From an uncultured Rikenellaceae bacterium (GTDB lineage: Bacteria > Bacteroidota > Bacteroidia > Bacteroidales > Rikenellaceae), in the NCBI GenBank assembly GCA_944415565.1, contig CALYBQ010000010.1, forward strand, positions 1 to 64,000: DNA of 64,000 nucleotides, given 5' to 3'. The position numbers and the translations under genes are program-made. Each line of letters starts with the position of its first letter. Position 1 is the stretch's first letter. A model generated the notes under the pieces. It was not told the origin of the DNA, did not search any database, and was given only the letters and a program-made list of their open reading frames with translations. This document shows positions 12,522 through 21,771 of the stretch, in pieces.

Positions 12522-15500
12522 TTAATTCTTTTTTATCACGGCCTTGTTATTGCGCCCGTCTATGAAGATGTACAGGGGGCTTTCGAAACGCACACGGCGG
12601 AAAAATTCGCCTTCGTATACGGCCGGCATGGAGTCGAGGATGGGGATGTCGAATTTGCCGTCGCCGATGAACGGGCTTATCGTCAGGTATCCGACCCCGA
12701 ATGATGTGAGGTTCTGGAAGAAGTGCGTTCCTTGGCTCGGCTCTACGCGGAGGTCTTCGATGCCGCACTCCACGATGACCTTCGATTCCGAGATGTCGGG
12801 CCATTTGACCGGGATTCCGAGCCACGGGTCGCTCGACCCCCATCGGCCCGGCCCTACGAGTACGTAGCCGCTCTGTTCCTCACGCATTTTGATGTTGAGT
12901 GCGCGTATCTCCGCAGCCATACGTTCGGTGTGGCTCGTGTCGAATGCTTCGGGCTTGATGTATATTATGTCGCTCACACCCTCGACCTGTCCTACGCCGA
13001 GTGCGCTCTCTGCGTATATGAGGGCGTCGGATGTGTCTACCTTCGACCAGTTCAGCGTATTGTATCCTTGGGCCTCGACGATGGGGCGGATTTGCAGGAA
13101 GTAGAACATCTGCTCGCGTCCCGGCGGAACGTCCATATTTACGGCGAACTCTATCTCGACCGGAGTACGCATTTCGTGGCTACCCATTTCGAGCATGTCG
13201 CGCAATATGTCGGCCAGCGGGAATGCGTCGTATTTGAGCACGCGGGAGAAGGTGATTATCTTGCGTCCGTCGATAAGGCTGCTTTCCGATATATACTGGT
13301 TCTGCATGTCCCATGTCGATGCGACGTATTTGAGGCTGTGGAATCCACGTACCGTTGACGAGTTTATCTCGAAACGGGCGAGGTTCACGGCGTCGTTGAT
13401 TGACGTGCGGAACTCTTCGGGACGTAGGCTGAGGGCGTACATCTCGCGTTGGGTGTCGCGCAGCGCGAACTCGGGAAGCGAGAGTTGCAGCGTGTTCTTA
13501 GGGTATTTGGGCGAGAAGCGCAGCGTTTGTCCGCCGTCCACCACGAGTTTACCGAGCCCGAATGCTATGTTGGCTATGCCGTCTTCGGGCTTCTCGTCGC
13601 CGATGGGGTAGAAGTTCAACGAACGTGCGACTCCCGATATTGTCGGGAAGAACCATCCGTTATCCTCCGTGCCGCACACTTCTTGTATTATGATGGCCAT
13701 TTTCTCCTCGCTCAGCAGGTTGTCCGTGGCCATGATGTAGGCACGGCTCGCCGCGTAGAATACCGAAGCGTATACGCTTTTGACGGCTTTGCCCAAGAGA
13801 CGCAGCATTTGGTCCGGATTGCTCGTATGCGGAATCATGTAAGTCGAGTAGATGCCTGCGAACGGTTGGTAGTGCGAGTCTTCGAGCTTGGAACTCGACC
13901 TTATGGCGAGCGGGCGTTTCGTGGTGCGGATGACTATTTTGAGGTGCTCCACGAGCTCCTCGGACAGTCGTGCGCTAACGAATTCCGACAATATTTCGTC
14001 GTCCGAGAGGTCGGCGTTGATGACGTACTGCAAGCCGTTGTCTACTATGAACCGGTCGAAGTAGTCGGTGGCGATGACGACCGTACGGGGAATTAGTACC
14101 CTCGCGTTGGGGTATTTGTCATAGAACCCGTGCTTGAGCATCATGGTGTTGAAGAACGCCAGTCCTCGCGCCTTTCCGCCTATGGATCCCGATCCCATGC
14201 GGGCGAAACCTATCGTTTCGTTGTATGTGTCCGGGTCGAACTTGGCCACGACGCCCTGTCCGATCATGAGCCTATAATCATGGATGATGTTGCAAAGCGT
14301 GGAGCGCAGTTCGTCGGTAGATTCGAAACTGCTGCTTTTTAGCTTTTTGATGGTCGATGCTATCGAGAAAAGTCCTCGCGAATACATCCATTTCGACAGG
14401 TTGTCGCGCGAGGTGTGGTATCGGAGCACCTTTTCCGGCAGTTCCTTTATCAGCCGTTGCATGTCGCGCAGGTCTTTGGCCCGGCCTATGATGTCGCCCG
14501 TTTCGAGGTCGCGGAATATGAAATCGCCGAACCCGAACTCTTGGCTGATATAATCGCCAAGCTCCATAAGCAACGTCTTGGAATATTTCAGCAGGAAGCC
14601 TACGCCCAACTCTTCGGCCACCTTACGGACACTCTCCTGAGAGGATTGGAAGAGGAACGGCATGTACGGGTCATCGTGTTTTATGAGGCGGCAAAGGTCT
14701 ATACCGGCGTCGAGTTTCTCCGTATCGCGCGGGTCGTTCTTGTGTATGACGAAACCTACGTCGGAAATCACGCCGAGCATGTTCTCCTTGTAACGTTCGT
14801 ACAATCCGACAGCCTCCTCGTAGTTCGTGGCGAGTAATATCTTCGGCCTTGCGCGTTTCCGCATCATCTGTTGCTGTTCGTTCATGGCTTCGCGCAAGAA
14901 TTCGTGGCTTTGGTTCAGTACGAGCTTGTATATCGCCGGAAGATATGTGGAGTAGTATTTTATGGAGTCCTCGACCAACAGTATTGATTGTACGCCTCCG
15001 GCCAATATGTCGTCGTCGGCGTTCATCCTGTCCTCTATCAGCTTGATAATGGCAATTATGAGTTCGGCGTTGCCGTACCAGAAGAATATGTAGTCTATCG
15101 CCGAACGGTCTTCGTGGTCGATCCTGCGGTAGAGGTCTTTCGAGAAGCTCGACAGCAGGACGACAGGCAGGTTCGGATGCCCCTCCTTGACTTTCTTAGC
15201 AAAATCGAACACGCTGATCTCGCCTATGTTGTACATGGCTATAACCAGATCGAAGTCGGAGCCGTCCTTCAAGACCTCCAGCGCTTCGGTAGCCGTCGCT
15301 ACACGTTTTATCGACGGCGGGTTACTCAGGTTGAGTTCGTAGTACTCTTCGTTTATCTGCGATTCGAGCTGGCCGTCCTCTTCGAGTATGTACGCGTCGT
15401 AGCTGCTGCATATGAGCAGTATCCTGCGTATACGGTGCTGCATGAGTTGGCGGTAGTTGGTCCTGTTCGAATATGTCAGGGATGATCTGAAGGCTTCCAT
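12522..15500 (-). CDS. two-receiver-domain PEP/pyruvate-binding (PPDK_N-like) fusion protein
   Basis: A 992-residue cytoplasmic protein of unknown role. Residues ~24-155 are a receiver-like fold in which the acceptor position is not Asp (DLVIAMYNIG). Residues ~172-320 are a second receiver with an intact VEDS pocket and a likely acceptor D247 (ISDVGF). From ~435 on there is an ATP-grasp domain like the nucleotide-binding half of PEP synthase/pyruvate phosphate dikinase (GSIGGKARGLAFFN, later RPLAIRSSSKLEDS). A conserved C-terminal module contains GPGRWGSSDPWLGIPVKW. The swivelling phosphohistidine domain and the PEP/pyruvate barrel are absent, so it is not a normal PEP synthase. Proteins of this plan occur in Bacteroidota, but their function is not established to my knowledge. 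Confidence 0.85.
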   Translation of the reverse strand: MEAFRSSLTYSNRTNYRQLMQHRIRRILLICSSYDAYILEEDGQLESQINEEYYELNLSNPPSIKRVATATEALEVLKDGSDFDLVIAMYNIGEISVFDFAKKVKEGHPNLPVVLLSSFSKDLYRRIDHEDRSAIDYIFFWYGNAELIIAIIKLIEDRMNADDDILAGGVQSILLVEDSIKYYSTYLPAIYKLVLNQSHEFLREAMNEQQQMMRKRARPKILLATNYEEAVGLYERYKENMLGVISDVGFVIHKNDPRDTEKLDAGIDLCRLIKHDDPYMPFLFQSSQESVRKVAEELGVGFLLKYSKTLLMELGDYISQEFGFGDFIFRDLETGDIIGRAKDLRDMQRLIKELPEKVLRYHTSRDNLSKWMYSRGLFSIASTIKKLKSSSFESTDELRSTLCNIIHDYRLMIGQGVVAKFDPDTYNETIGFARMGSGSIGGKARGLAFFNTMMLKHGFYDKYPNARVLIPRTVVIATDYFDRFIVDNGLQYVINADLSDDEILSEFVSARLSEELVEHLKIVIRTTKRPLAIRSSSKLEDSHYQPFAGIYSTYMIPHTSNPDQMLRLLGKAVKSVYASVFYAASRAYIMATDNLLSEEKMAIIIQEVCGTEDNGWFFPTISGVARSLNFYPIGDEKPEDGIANIAFGLGKLVVDGGQTLRFSPKYPKNTLQLSLPEFALRDTQREMYALSLRPEEFRTSINDAVNLARFEINSSTVRGFHSLKYVASTWDMQNQYISESSLIDGRKIITFSRVLKYDAFPLADILRDMLEMGSHEMRTPVEIEFAVNMDVPPGREQMFYFLQIRPIVEAQGYNTLNWSKVDTSDALIYAESALGVGQVEGVSDIIYIKPEAFDTSHTERMAAEIRALNIKMREEQSGYVLVGPGRWGSSDPWLGIPVKWPDISESKVIVECGIEDLRVEPSQGTHFFQNLTSFGVGYLTISPFIGDGKFDIPILDSMPAVYEGEFFRRVRFESPLYIFIDGRNNKAVIKKN

Positions 15501-15520
15501 TGCTTTAAATGCTTATCATA

Positions 15521-15528
15521 CAAAAATA
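15521..15528 (-). promoter_or_regulatory. -7 box (TATTTTTG) of the PEP-binding gene
   Basis: Minus-strand TAnnTTTG match 20 bases upstream of the start codon at 15500; no -33 TTG at the expected spacing. Confidence 0.5.
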
Positions 15529-15580
15529 AATTAAAAATCCTTATGTACGCCGTCGGATCGAAGAAATGTGCGCGGTCGTC

Positions 15581-15610
15581 TTGTAAAACGATGGGCGTTT
15601 ATTATCTTTG
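15581..15610 (+). promoter_or_regulatory. promoter of the GNAT-like gene
   Basis: TTG at 15581-15583, a 19-base spacer and TATCTTTG at 15603-15610. It lies just before the ATG at 15638 and argues against the in-frame start at 15608. Confidence 0.75.
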
Positions 15611-15637
15611 TTAATTGCAATCGTAACGCATCGTTAT

Positions 15638-16834
15638 ATGGATCAATATAAACTTGAAGTAGTCGAGTCTAAGAAGCAGAAGCACGAATTCTATGAATTG
15701 GCGCGCAGGCTTTACGCCGGTAACCGCTGTTGGGTGTGCCCGATAGACAACGACATAGAATCGGTCTTCGACCCGCAGAAGAACGAATTGTTCGCTGACG
15801 GGGATGCCGTGAGGTGGATATTGCGCGACTCTTCCGGCAAGGTGGTCGGGCGTATCGCTGCCTTTTACAATAAGGATGTCGCCAATCTCAACGACCAGCC
15901 GACCGGCGGGTGCGGCTTTTTCGAGTCGGTCGATGACCAGCAGGTCGCGAACATCCTTTTCGATGCGGCCAAGTTGTGGCTGGAACAGCACGGCATGGAA
16001 GCTATGGACGGACCGATAAACTTCGGCGACCGTGACTCGTGGTGGGGGCTGCTGGTGGACGGTTACGAATTCCAGCCGCTTTACAACAATAACTACAATC
16101 CCCCGTATTACGTCAAGTTGTTTGAGAATTACGGGTTCCGTAACTATTTCAACCAGCACACATATTATCGTAATCTACGGGCAGGAGAGTTCAGCCAGTC
16201 GGTATACGACAGGGTGAAGAGGTTGCAGGAGACACCCGGATACAGGTTCGGGCATATCAAAAAGGAGAATCTGGAGCAGGTGGCGGACGATTTCCGCATG
16301 ATTTATAACAAGGCGTGGGCCATGTTCCCGGGCGTTAAGCCTATCGACCAAGAGCATGCCCAACAGTTGATGAAGACGCTCAAGCCTATTATAGATGAGA
16401 AGCTGATATACTTCTCATATTTTAACGACGAGCCGGTAGGGTTCTTCATAATGGTTCCCGACCTTAATCGGATTATCGGACGGTTTAAGGGCAAACTGAA
16501 TATCGTCAATTCGCTTCGTTTGTTGTGGCAGTTGAAGATGCGTAAGGTGGACCGCGTGTTCGGAATAATATTCGGGGTTGTACCTGAATTTCACGGCAAG
16601 GGAGTGGAATCTGGTATGATCTACGCTTTCGAGCAGGCTGTGGCCCGGGGCGAGATCAAGTATAAGACGCTGGAACTCGCATGGATAGGCGATTTCAATC
16701 CGGTGATGATGCGTATGGTTGAGAATTACGTGTGTGCCCAACGGCATAAGGTTCACGTAACGTACCGCTATCTTTTCGACCGCAATAAGGAATTTAAGCG
16801 TTGCCCGCGTATGGGTGTCAGGAAAGAGAAATAG
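15638..16834 (+). CDS. GNAT-superfamily-like protein of unknown function
   Basis: 398-residue protein starting MDQYKLEVVE; the start at 15638 is chosen because the promoter overlaps the longer alternative at 15608. The N-terminal half contains MDGPINFGDRDSWWGLLVDGYE and PLYNNNYNPPYYVKLFENYGF, a pattern I associate with a family of large uncharacterised acetyltransferase-like proteins. The C-terminal half has a GNAT-like acetyl-CoA-loop motif, VVPEFHGKGVESGMIYAFEQ. No signal peptide or membrane segment. The substrate is unknown; amino-group acetylation is only an inference from the fold. Confidence 0.8.
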   Translation: MDQYKLEVVESKKQKHEFYELARRLYAGNRCWVCPIDNDIESVFDPQKNELFADGDAVRWILRDSSGKVVGRIAAFYNKDVANLNDQPTGGCGFFESVDDQQVANILFDAAKLWLEQHGMEAMDGPINFGDRDSWWGLLVDGYEFQPLYNNNYNPPYYVKLFENYGFRNYFNQHTYYRNLRAGEFSQSVYDRVKRLQETPGYRFGHIKKENLEQVADDFRMIYNKAWAMFPGVKPIDQEHAQQLMKTLKPIIDEKLIYFSYFNDEPVGFFIMVPDLNRIIGRFKGKLNIVNSLRLLWQLKMRKVDRVFGIIFGVVPEFHGKGVESGMIYAFEQAVARGEIKYKTLELAWIGDFNPVMMRMVENYVCAQRHKVHVTYRYLFDRNKEFKRCPRMGVRKEK

Positions 16835-16854
16835 TCTTGTACTAAATATGCAGG

Positions 16855-16881
16855 CGAGGGAGACTGTTACGGTCTCCCTCG
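16855..16881. terminator. hairpin between convergent genes
   Basis: A 10-bp perfect stem (16855-16864 with 16872-16881) lies 20 bases after the GNAT-like gene and before the stop of the convergent VWA gene. The T tail is poor, so terminator function is likely but not certain. Confidence 0.65.
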
Positions 16882-16946
16882 TGTGTTATAGGCATAGCGT
16901 GATGCGTTGTGGCTCTTGTCGCCGACCGGCACAATTGCCGCTGCTG

Positions 16947-17975
16947 TCATACCTTTTTCGACGGGCGGAATATGTTGAAGCGTGCGAGTATCCTGTTCTT
17001 TCGGCTTATCATCAGCATGTCCAGAAGGAGGAATACCAAGGCCGCGCCTATAAGATATTGATACTGTTCGTCGAACTCTTCGAATACGGTCGATGTGAAT
17101 TTGGTCTTTTCCGTATTGTTGACTTGAGAGATTATTTCGTTGAGCCCCATGCTTTGGTTAGTGGCGCGTATGTATCCGCCGCCTGTGGATATGGCGATCT
17201 GTTGCAATATCTGCTCGTCGAGTTTGGTCACGACCATGTTGCCCTCCTCGTCCTTGACGAATTCGCCGCCTATGGAGATCGGAGCGCCTTCCGGGGTCCC
17301 GATGCCTATGGTGTATATGGTGATGCCTTTCTCGGCAGCTTGTGCCGCTGCCGCCAAGGCGTCGTCCTCGTGGTTCTCACCGTCCGATATGAGGATTATG
17401 ATGCGGCTGCCTTCGCTCTGAGACGAGAACGAGTTGGAGGCCATGTCGATTGCAGCCCCGATTGCGGTTCCCTGCATGGAGACGAGGTTGGGAGATATTT
17501 GGCTGATGAAGTTACGTGCGGCGCGGTAGTCGGACGTGATGGGAAGTTGGACATACGGGTCGCCTGCGAATACTATCAGTCCCACTTTGTCTTGGTTCAG
17601 CCCGTCCAGCAGCCGGTTGATTGCGGATTTTGTGCGTTCCAGTCGTGACGGTTGAAAATCCTCGGCGAGCATGCTGTTCGAGACGTCCACCACGAACATG
17701 AGTTCTATGCCTTCGCGCGAGACCTCTTTCAGCTTCGAGCCGAACTGCGGCCGGGCCAGTGACAGAATGACGCAGGCTATACCGCACACGGACAGTATGA
17801 ATTTATTCCGTATCCTTCTCGGCGAAGCTTCGGGCATGAGCTGGGCGATGGTTGATTGTTTCCCGAACCGTTCGAGCCGTTTGCGTCTCGCGCGGACCGT
17901 ATATACGAATACTCCTATCATTGCCGGTATGAGCAATAACAGGTAGAGCATATGTGGTGAAGCGAATCTGAACAT
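16947..17975 (-). CDS. batB: VWA-domain membrane protein, BatB-like
   Basis: 342-residue inner-membrane protein. Two hydrophobic segments near the N-terminus (about 8-25 and 61-78) precede a von Willebrand A domain with the MIDAS motif DVSNSMLAEDFQPSRL. A C-terminal membrane segment (about 310-325) follows. Bat proteins are linked to oxidative-stress tolerance in Bacteroides fragilis and Leptospira; the biochemical role is unresolved. It starts 13 bases after the first VWA gene and is the last gene of this operon. The usual BatD gene is not found downstream. Confidence 0.88.
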   Translation of the reverse strand: MFRFASPHMLYLLLLIPAMIGVFVYTVRARRKRLERFGKQSTIAQLMPEASPRRIRNKFILSVCGIACVILSLARPQFGSKLKEVSREGIELMFVVDVSNSMLAEDFQPSRLERTKSAINRLLDGLNQDKVGLIVFAGDPYVQLPITSDYRAARNFISQISPNLVSMQGTAIGAAIDMASNSFSSQSEGSRIIILISDGENHEDDALAAAAQAAEKGITIYTIGIGTPEGAPISIGGEFVKDEEGNMVVTKLDEQILQQIAISTGGGYIRATNQSMGLNEIISQVNNTEKTKFTSTVFEEFDEQYQYLIGAALVFLLLDMLMISRKNRILARFNIFRPSKKV

Positions 17976-17988
17976 ATCGTTTTGTCGT

Positions 17989-18987
17989 TTACGGGATACG
18001 GCGAAGCCAAAGCTTGCCGATCAGGAATTCGAGTACGAGGAGAGCCAACGCGATAAGTGCGTAAGGCGCGTAGAGCTCGTTGTATTTCGTGAAGTCGTCC
18101 GTCTCTATTTTTGTTTTTTCCAGTTCGTTGATATTGTCGTAGACTTGCTGGAGTGTTTTGTTGTCCGTCGCCCGGAAATATTTGCCGCCGGTCTTTTCCG
18201 CTATCTGGGTCAGCACCTCTTCGTCTATCTCGACCGGCATGGATGCCATCACCACGTTTCCCCATTGGTCGTATGCCGGGGTGAGGGCATTGCCTTTGCT
18301 TCCGACTCCGATAGTATATACCTTGATGCCGAACGATTTGGCTATGTCAGCAGCCGTGAGCGGGGTGATTTGTCCCGCATTGTTTACGCCGTCGGTAAGC
18401 AATATGACGACCTTGCTTACGGCGTCGCTGTCTTTCAGCCTGTTGACAGATGTTGCGAGGCCGTTGCCGATGGCTGTCCCATCCTCTATGATGCCGCTTC
18501 GTATCTGAGACATAAGGTTCGTCAACGTTCTTTTGTCCGTTGTGAGCGGCGATTGGGTAAAGCTCTCGCCGGCGAAGACCACTATCCCGATACGGTCGTT
18601 CACTCGGTCAACGATGAATTTGGAGGCGACCTCTTTTGCCACCGTGATCCTGTTCGGCTTGAAGTCCTGAGCCAACATACTGCCCGATACGTCCATTGCG
18701 AGCACTATGTCTATACCCTCGGTCGAGGTCTTGCTGCCCTGTTCGCTGCTCTGGGGACGTGCCAGCGCAACTATTAGAAGAGCTACCGCACAGCATCGCA
18801 TGACGAACGGTAGGTGACGTGCGTAGTATTTGAGCGATTTCCCGGTTTTCTCGACTCCCGACACGCTCGATACCTGTATGGCTGCCCCTCCCTGCCACGT
18901 TCGGAAGACGTAGTAGGCTATCATCGGTACGAGCACCAGCAACAGCCAGAGCAGGTCGGGGTTTGCGAATCGTGTTATTCCATCCAT
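17989..18987 (-). CDS. batA: VWA-domain membrane protein, BatA-like
   Basis: 332 residues with N-terminal hydrophobic segments (about 10-26 and 58-75), a VWA domain with intact MIDAS residues (AMDVSGSMLAQDFKPNRI; the TDG loop is LLTDGVNNAG) and a C-terminal membrane segment. It resembles the following VWA protein throughout, as expected for the BatA/BatB pair, which may form metal-dependent complexes in the cell envelope. A 92-base gap separates it from the TPR gene upstream, the largest inside this operon downstream of moxR. Confidence 0.88.
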   Translation of the reverse strand: MDGITRFANPDLLWLLLVLVPMIAYYVFRTWQGGAAIQVSSVSGVEKTGKSLKYYARHLPFVMRCCAVALLIVALARPQSSEQGSKTSTEGIDIVLAMDVSGSMLAQDFKPNRITVAKEVASKFIVDRVNDRIGIVVFAGESFTQSPLTTDKRTLTNLMSQIRSGIIEDGTAIGNGLATSVNRLKDSDAVSKVVILLTDGVNNAGQITPLTAADIAKSFGIKVYTIGVGSKGNALTPAYDQWGNVVMASMPVEIDEEVLTQIAEKTGGKYFRATDNKTLQQVYDNINELEKTKIETDDFTKYNELYAPYALIALALLVLEFLIGKLWLRRIP

Positions 18988-19079
18988 TTTGTCGTAAGCA
19001 TATAGCTCGTTATAATCTTATCCGGCCCGGTTCGATACCGTGTGTGTTGACCGATGCCCAGCGGATATTATTCGTTTTG

Positions 19080-19856
19080 TTACCAGTTCTTTGACGGTCC
19101 TCCTACGGCACGTCCCTTCTTGGCGTTGACCTTATCGCGGGTCTTTTCGTCGCCCATCTCGATGGCCTGCAACATCTGTTCGGCTTCCTCTTTGGTTATT
19201 CCGGACTGTTGTTGGTCTTGCTGTCCGCCGCCGTTCTGATCGTTATTCTGGGCCTGATTGTCGTTTTGGTCGTTGTCTTTATTCTGGTCCTTGTTTTGAT
19301 CTTTGTTTTGGCCGTTTTGGTCTTGATTCTGGTCGTTCTTATTCTGTTGGTTGTCCTTGTTGTCTTGCTGGTCTTGGTTGTCGTCCTTGTTTTGGTCCTG
19401 CTGCTGGTCTTTCTCAAGGAGCTTCTTCACATACGCCAGATTGAATTTGGCTTCGAGGTCGTCCGGATTGATGCGTAACGACTGCTTATAGCTCTCCAGA
19501 GCCTCTTCCAGTTTACGCTGTTGGAATTGCGCGTTGCCGGCGTTGTAGAAACTGTGTGCCGCCGATTCGGGTGTCATACCCGCTACGGCCGGCTTGGAGA
19601 ATGCGGTTGCGGCTTCTTCGAACCGCCCCTGCCTGTAATATGCGTTGCCGAGATTGTACCCCGCCGCGAAAGATAACGAGTCTTTGCCTTTGGCCCGAAG
19701 GTAGTCTATTTCGCTGCCAGCGTAATCGCCATTCGCGTAATCCCTGTTTCCTTTACGTATGAACCTGCGTTCCGGCATGAGTTGGGCGGACGCGTCCCCG
19801 ATTGCGATTAGTATCGCTATCACCACGAGGAATATATGTGTCGTGCGCCTATTCAT
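19080..19856 (-). CDS. batC: TPR protein with Asp/Gln/Asn/Lys-rich tail, BatC-like
   Basis: 258 residues from the ATG at 19856, which overlaps the stop of the upstream gene (ATGAATAG) and gives a proper signal peptide (MNRRTTHIFLVVIAILIAIG). Residues ~30-150 hold tetratricopeptide-type repeats (AAGYNLGNAYYRQGRFEEA; HSFYNAGNAQFQQRKLEEALESYKQSLRINPD). A tract of about 65 residues built almost only of D, Q, N and K follows, then a short conserved end (ITKEEAEQMLQAIEMGDEKT). TPR proteins of this type are BatC of Bat operons, but here the gene precedes the VWA genes instead of following them. Confidence 0.85.
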   Translation of the reverse strand: MNRRTTHIFLVVIAILIAIGDASAQLMPERRFIRKGNRDYANGDYAGSEIDYLRAKGKDSLSFAAGYNLGNAYYRQGRFEEAATAFSKPAVAGMTPESAAHSFYNAGNAQFQQRKLEEALESYKQSLRINPDDLEAKFNLAYVKKLLEKDQQQDQNKDDNQDQQDNKDNQQNKNDQNQDQNGQNKDQNKDQNKDNDQNDNQAQNNDQNGGGQQDQQQSGITKEEAEQMLQAIEMGDEKTRDKVNAKKGRAVGGPSKNW

Positions 19857-20886
19857 AAGGTTGTAATTCGTTGTCCTGTCCGCCCGGAGTCGCTTCAACC
19901 TCGGTGGGCTTGGTGTTTTCGATAAAATAATACGCGTCGTAATACGCTTTTTCGTTGGCTTCGGCGTCGGGCACGTATTTGGCGAATTTTACGAGGTCTG
20001 CGTCCCGTAGCACGCTTTCGAGATCGGCGTAATATTTCTGAGGTATTCCGGCTTCCGACAGTGCGGACATTATCTCGTCCGAGGTCATCTCCATCGCTCC
20101 TATGGCGTAGCGTCCGTCGAGGTATTCGCGCAGAATATCCGTGAGCCGCGTGTAGTAGAATTTATGTTTGTTGTTCTGCCACAATTTCTGGTTGTGCAAC
20201 ATTTCGAGGTTGCGTATGGCTGTCACATGCGGCGGCTCGCTCGGTTTATACTTGCCTTTTCCGATACCTCTCTTACGCTTTCTGAGGATAATAACCGAGA
20301 CAACGGCTATTATGATGGGGCGTAATATCAGGAAGTAAGCCAGTATGTACAGGATGACTTCCATAAGGCTGAAAGGCGCTTCGGCGACCGGTTTTATGTC
20401 GTAGATGGTCTGTTTGGTCGTGTCGATCTGGAACGTGGTGACCGTCAGCGACAGCGAGTCGGCGGAAAAGAGCGTGTCGACTATATTTTTGTCGGCCCAC
20501 AGTACAGGAATTTTGCCTATGCCGTAGTAACCCTCATCGAATGTGGTGAGTTTGTACCGTTTGCGTATTTCGATCCTGCGTCCGTCGTGTTTGAGCGTGT
20601 CGATAGGACTCTCGCCGAGTATCTCTATCTGGTCGCTGATCTTACGCTCCTCGAACAGCGGAAAATCGACGACCTGCATCACATCTTTTTCGACCGTTAT
20701 CTCAAGCGTGAAATGGTCGCCTATGGCTATGCTGTCCGGGGTGACGGAGGCCCTGACGGTCGGCGGGACCGCGTTCGAACCTTGTGGCTGCCTTGCAGCG
20801 GTGTTGCCTTGTCCGTGCAGTAACGGAAGGCACATGGACATTCCTGCTATGATCGCCAAACCGTATTTTGCTATCCACCTCTTCAT
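19849..20886 (-). CDS. BatD-like/DUF4381-like membrane protein of the Bat operon
   Basis: 345-residue protein with a signal peptide (about 1-25). A periplasmic beta-rich region (about 40-165) has BatD-like phrases: VTPDSIAIGDHFTLEITV, LGESPIDTLKHDGRR, YKLTTFDEGYYGIGKIPVL. A membrane helix follows (about 170-200) and then a cytoplasmic part ending YYDAYYFIENTKP. Homologues of this layout typically sit between the DUF58 and VWA genes of Bacteroidota Bat operons. It starts 3 bases after the DUF58 stop and overlaps the next start, so it is tightly coupled. Function unknown. Confidence 0.85.
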   Translation of the reverse strand: MKRWIAKYGLAIIAGMSMCLPLLHGQGNTAARQPQGSNAVPPTVRASVTPDSIAIGDHFTLEITVEKDVMQVVDFPLFEERKISDQIEILGESPIDTLKHDGRRIEIRKRYKLTTFDEGYYGIGKIPVLWADKNIVDTLFSADSLSLTVTTFQIDTTKQTIYDIKPVAEAPFSLMEVILYILAYFLILRPIIIAVVSVIILRKRKRGIGKGKYKPSEPPHVTAIRNLEMLHNQKLWQNNKHKFYYTRLTDILREYLDGRYAIGAMEMTSDEIMSALSEAGIPQKYYADLESVLRDADLVKFAKYVPDAEANEKAYYDAYYFIENTKPTEVEATPGGQDNELQPYE

Positions 20887-20889
20887 TTC

Positions 20890-21771
20890 CTATCTTTTTT
20901 TGAACAGTTTGATGAGCGATTTCACGTAATCTTCGCCCGTGTCCACGGCGATGTTGTCTACTTTGGCCCGGTTGAGTATCTGTGTTATCTCGGCCGAACG
21001 TTTTACCCATTCGTCGTGGTAATTGTTCCGGACTTTTTTCGACGATGTGTCTACCCAGACTTTCTTGCCTGTTTCGGCATCTTTCAGCTCCACTATGCCT
21101 ACGTCGGGCAGTTCGGCCTCCCTTTGGTCGTACACTTTGATGCCGACTATGTCGTGTTTGCGGCTGGCTATCTTCAGCGCCTCTTCGAACGTCGCGACGT
21201 CGTCCTGCCTGTCCATGAAGTCGGACAACACGAACATCGTACACCTTTTCTTGAGTATGTTGGTTATATATCGCAATGGCTCCGACAGGGACGTTCCCGT
21301 GTCTTCGGGCTTGAACTCGATCAGCTCCCGAATTATCATCAGCACATGTGCGCGTCCTTTTTTTGGTGGGATGAACTTCTCGACCTTGTCGCTGAAGAAC
21401 AGGCAGCCCACCTTGTCGTTGTTTTCGGCGGCCGAGAATGCCAGAACGGCGGCTATTTCGGTGATTATGTTCTTTTTTAGTTTGTCGGTAGTGCCGAACA
21501 TCCGGGAGCCGCTGACGTCCACCATGAGCATCATGGTCAACTCGCGTTCTTCCTCGAATGTCTTTACGTATGGGGCGCTGTTGCGTGCCGTGACGTTCCA
21601 GTCTATGTCGCGCACGTCGTCGCCGATACGGTACTCGCGTACCTCGCTGAAAGCCATGCCGCGTCCTTTGAACGCGCTGTGATAGCGTCCGGCAAATATC
21701 TCGTTGCTGAGCCCACGCGTTTTGATCTCTATCTTGCGGACCTGTTTCAGTATGTCGTTACTGGTTTCCAA
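20890..21771 (-). CDS. DUF58 domain protein (MoxR-associated, VWA-like)
   Basis: 293-residue cytoplasmic protein of the DUF58 family that accompanies MoxR ATPases. Hallmarks are GRGMAFSEVREYRIGDDVRD, IDWNVTARNSAPYVKTFEEER and a VWA-like core with MVDVSGSRMFGT. No membrane segment is present, unlike some DUF58 proteins. It starts 14 bases inside the preceding small gene, so translational coupling is likely. It may act as a MoxR adaptor or partner; this is inferred from context. Confidence 0.93.
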   Translation of the reverse strand: METSNDILKQVRKIEIKTRGLSNEIFAGRYHSAFKGRGMAFSEVREYRIGDDVRDIDWNVTARNSAPYVKTFEEERELTMMLMVDVSGSRMFGTTDKLKKNIITEIAAVLAFSAAENNDKVGCLFFSDKVEKFIPPKKGRAHVLMIIRELIEFKPEDTGTSLSEPLRYITNILKKRCTMFVLSDFMDRQDDVATFEEALKIASRKHDIVGIKVYDQREAELPDVGIVELKDAETGKKVWVDTSSKKVRNNYHDEWVKRSAEITQILNRAKVDNIAVDTGEDYVKSLIKLFKKR

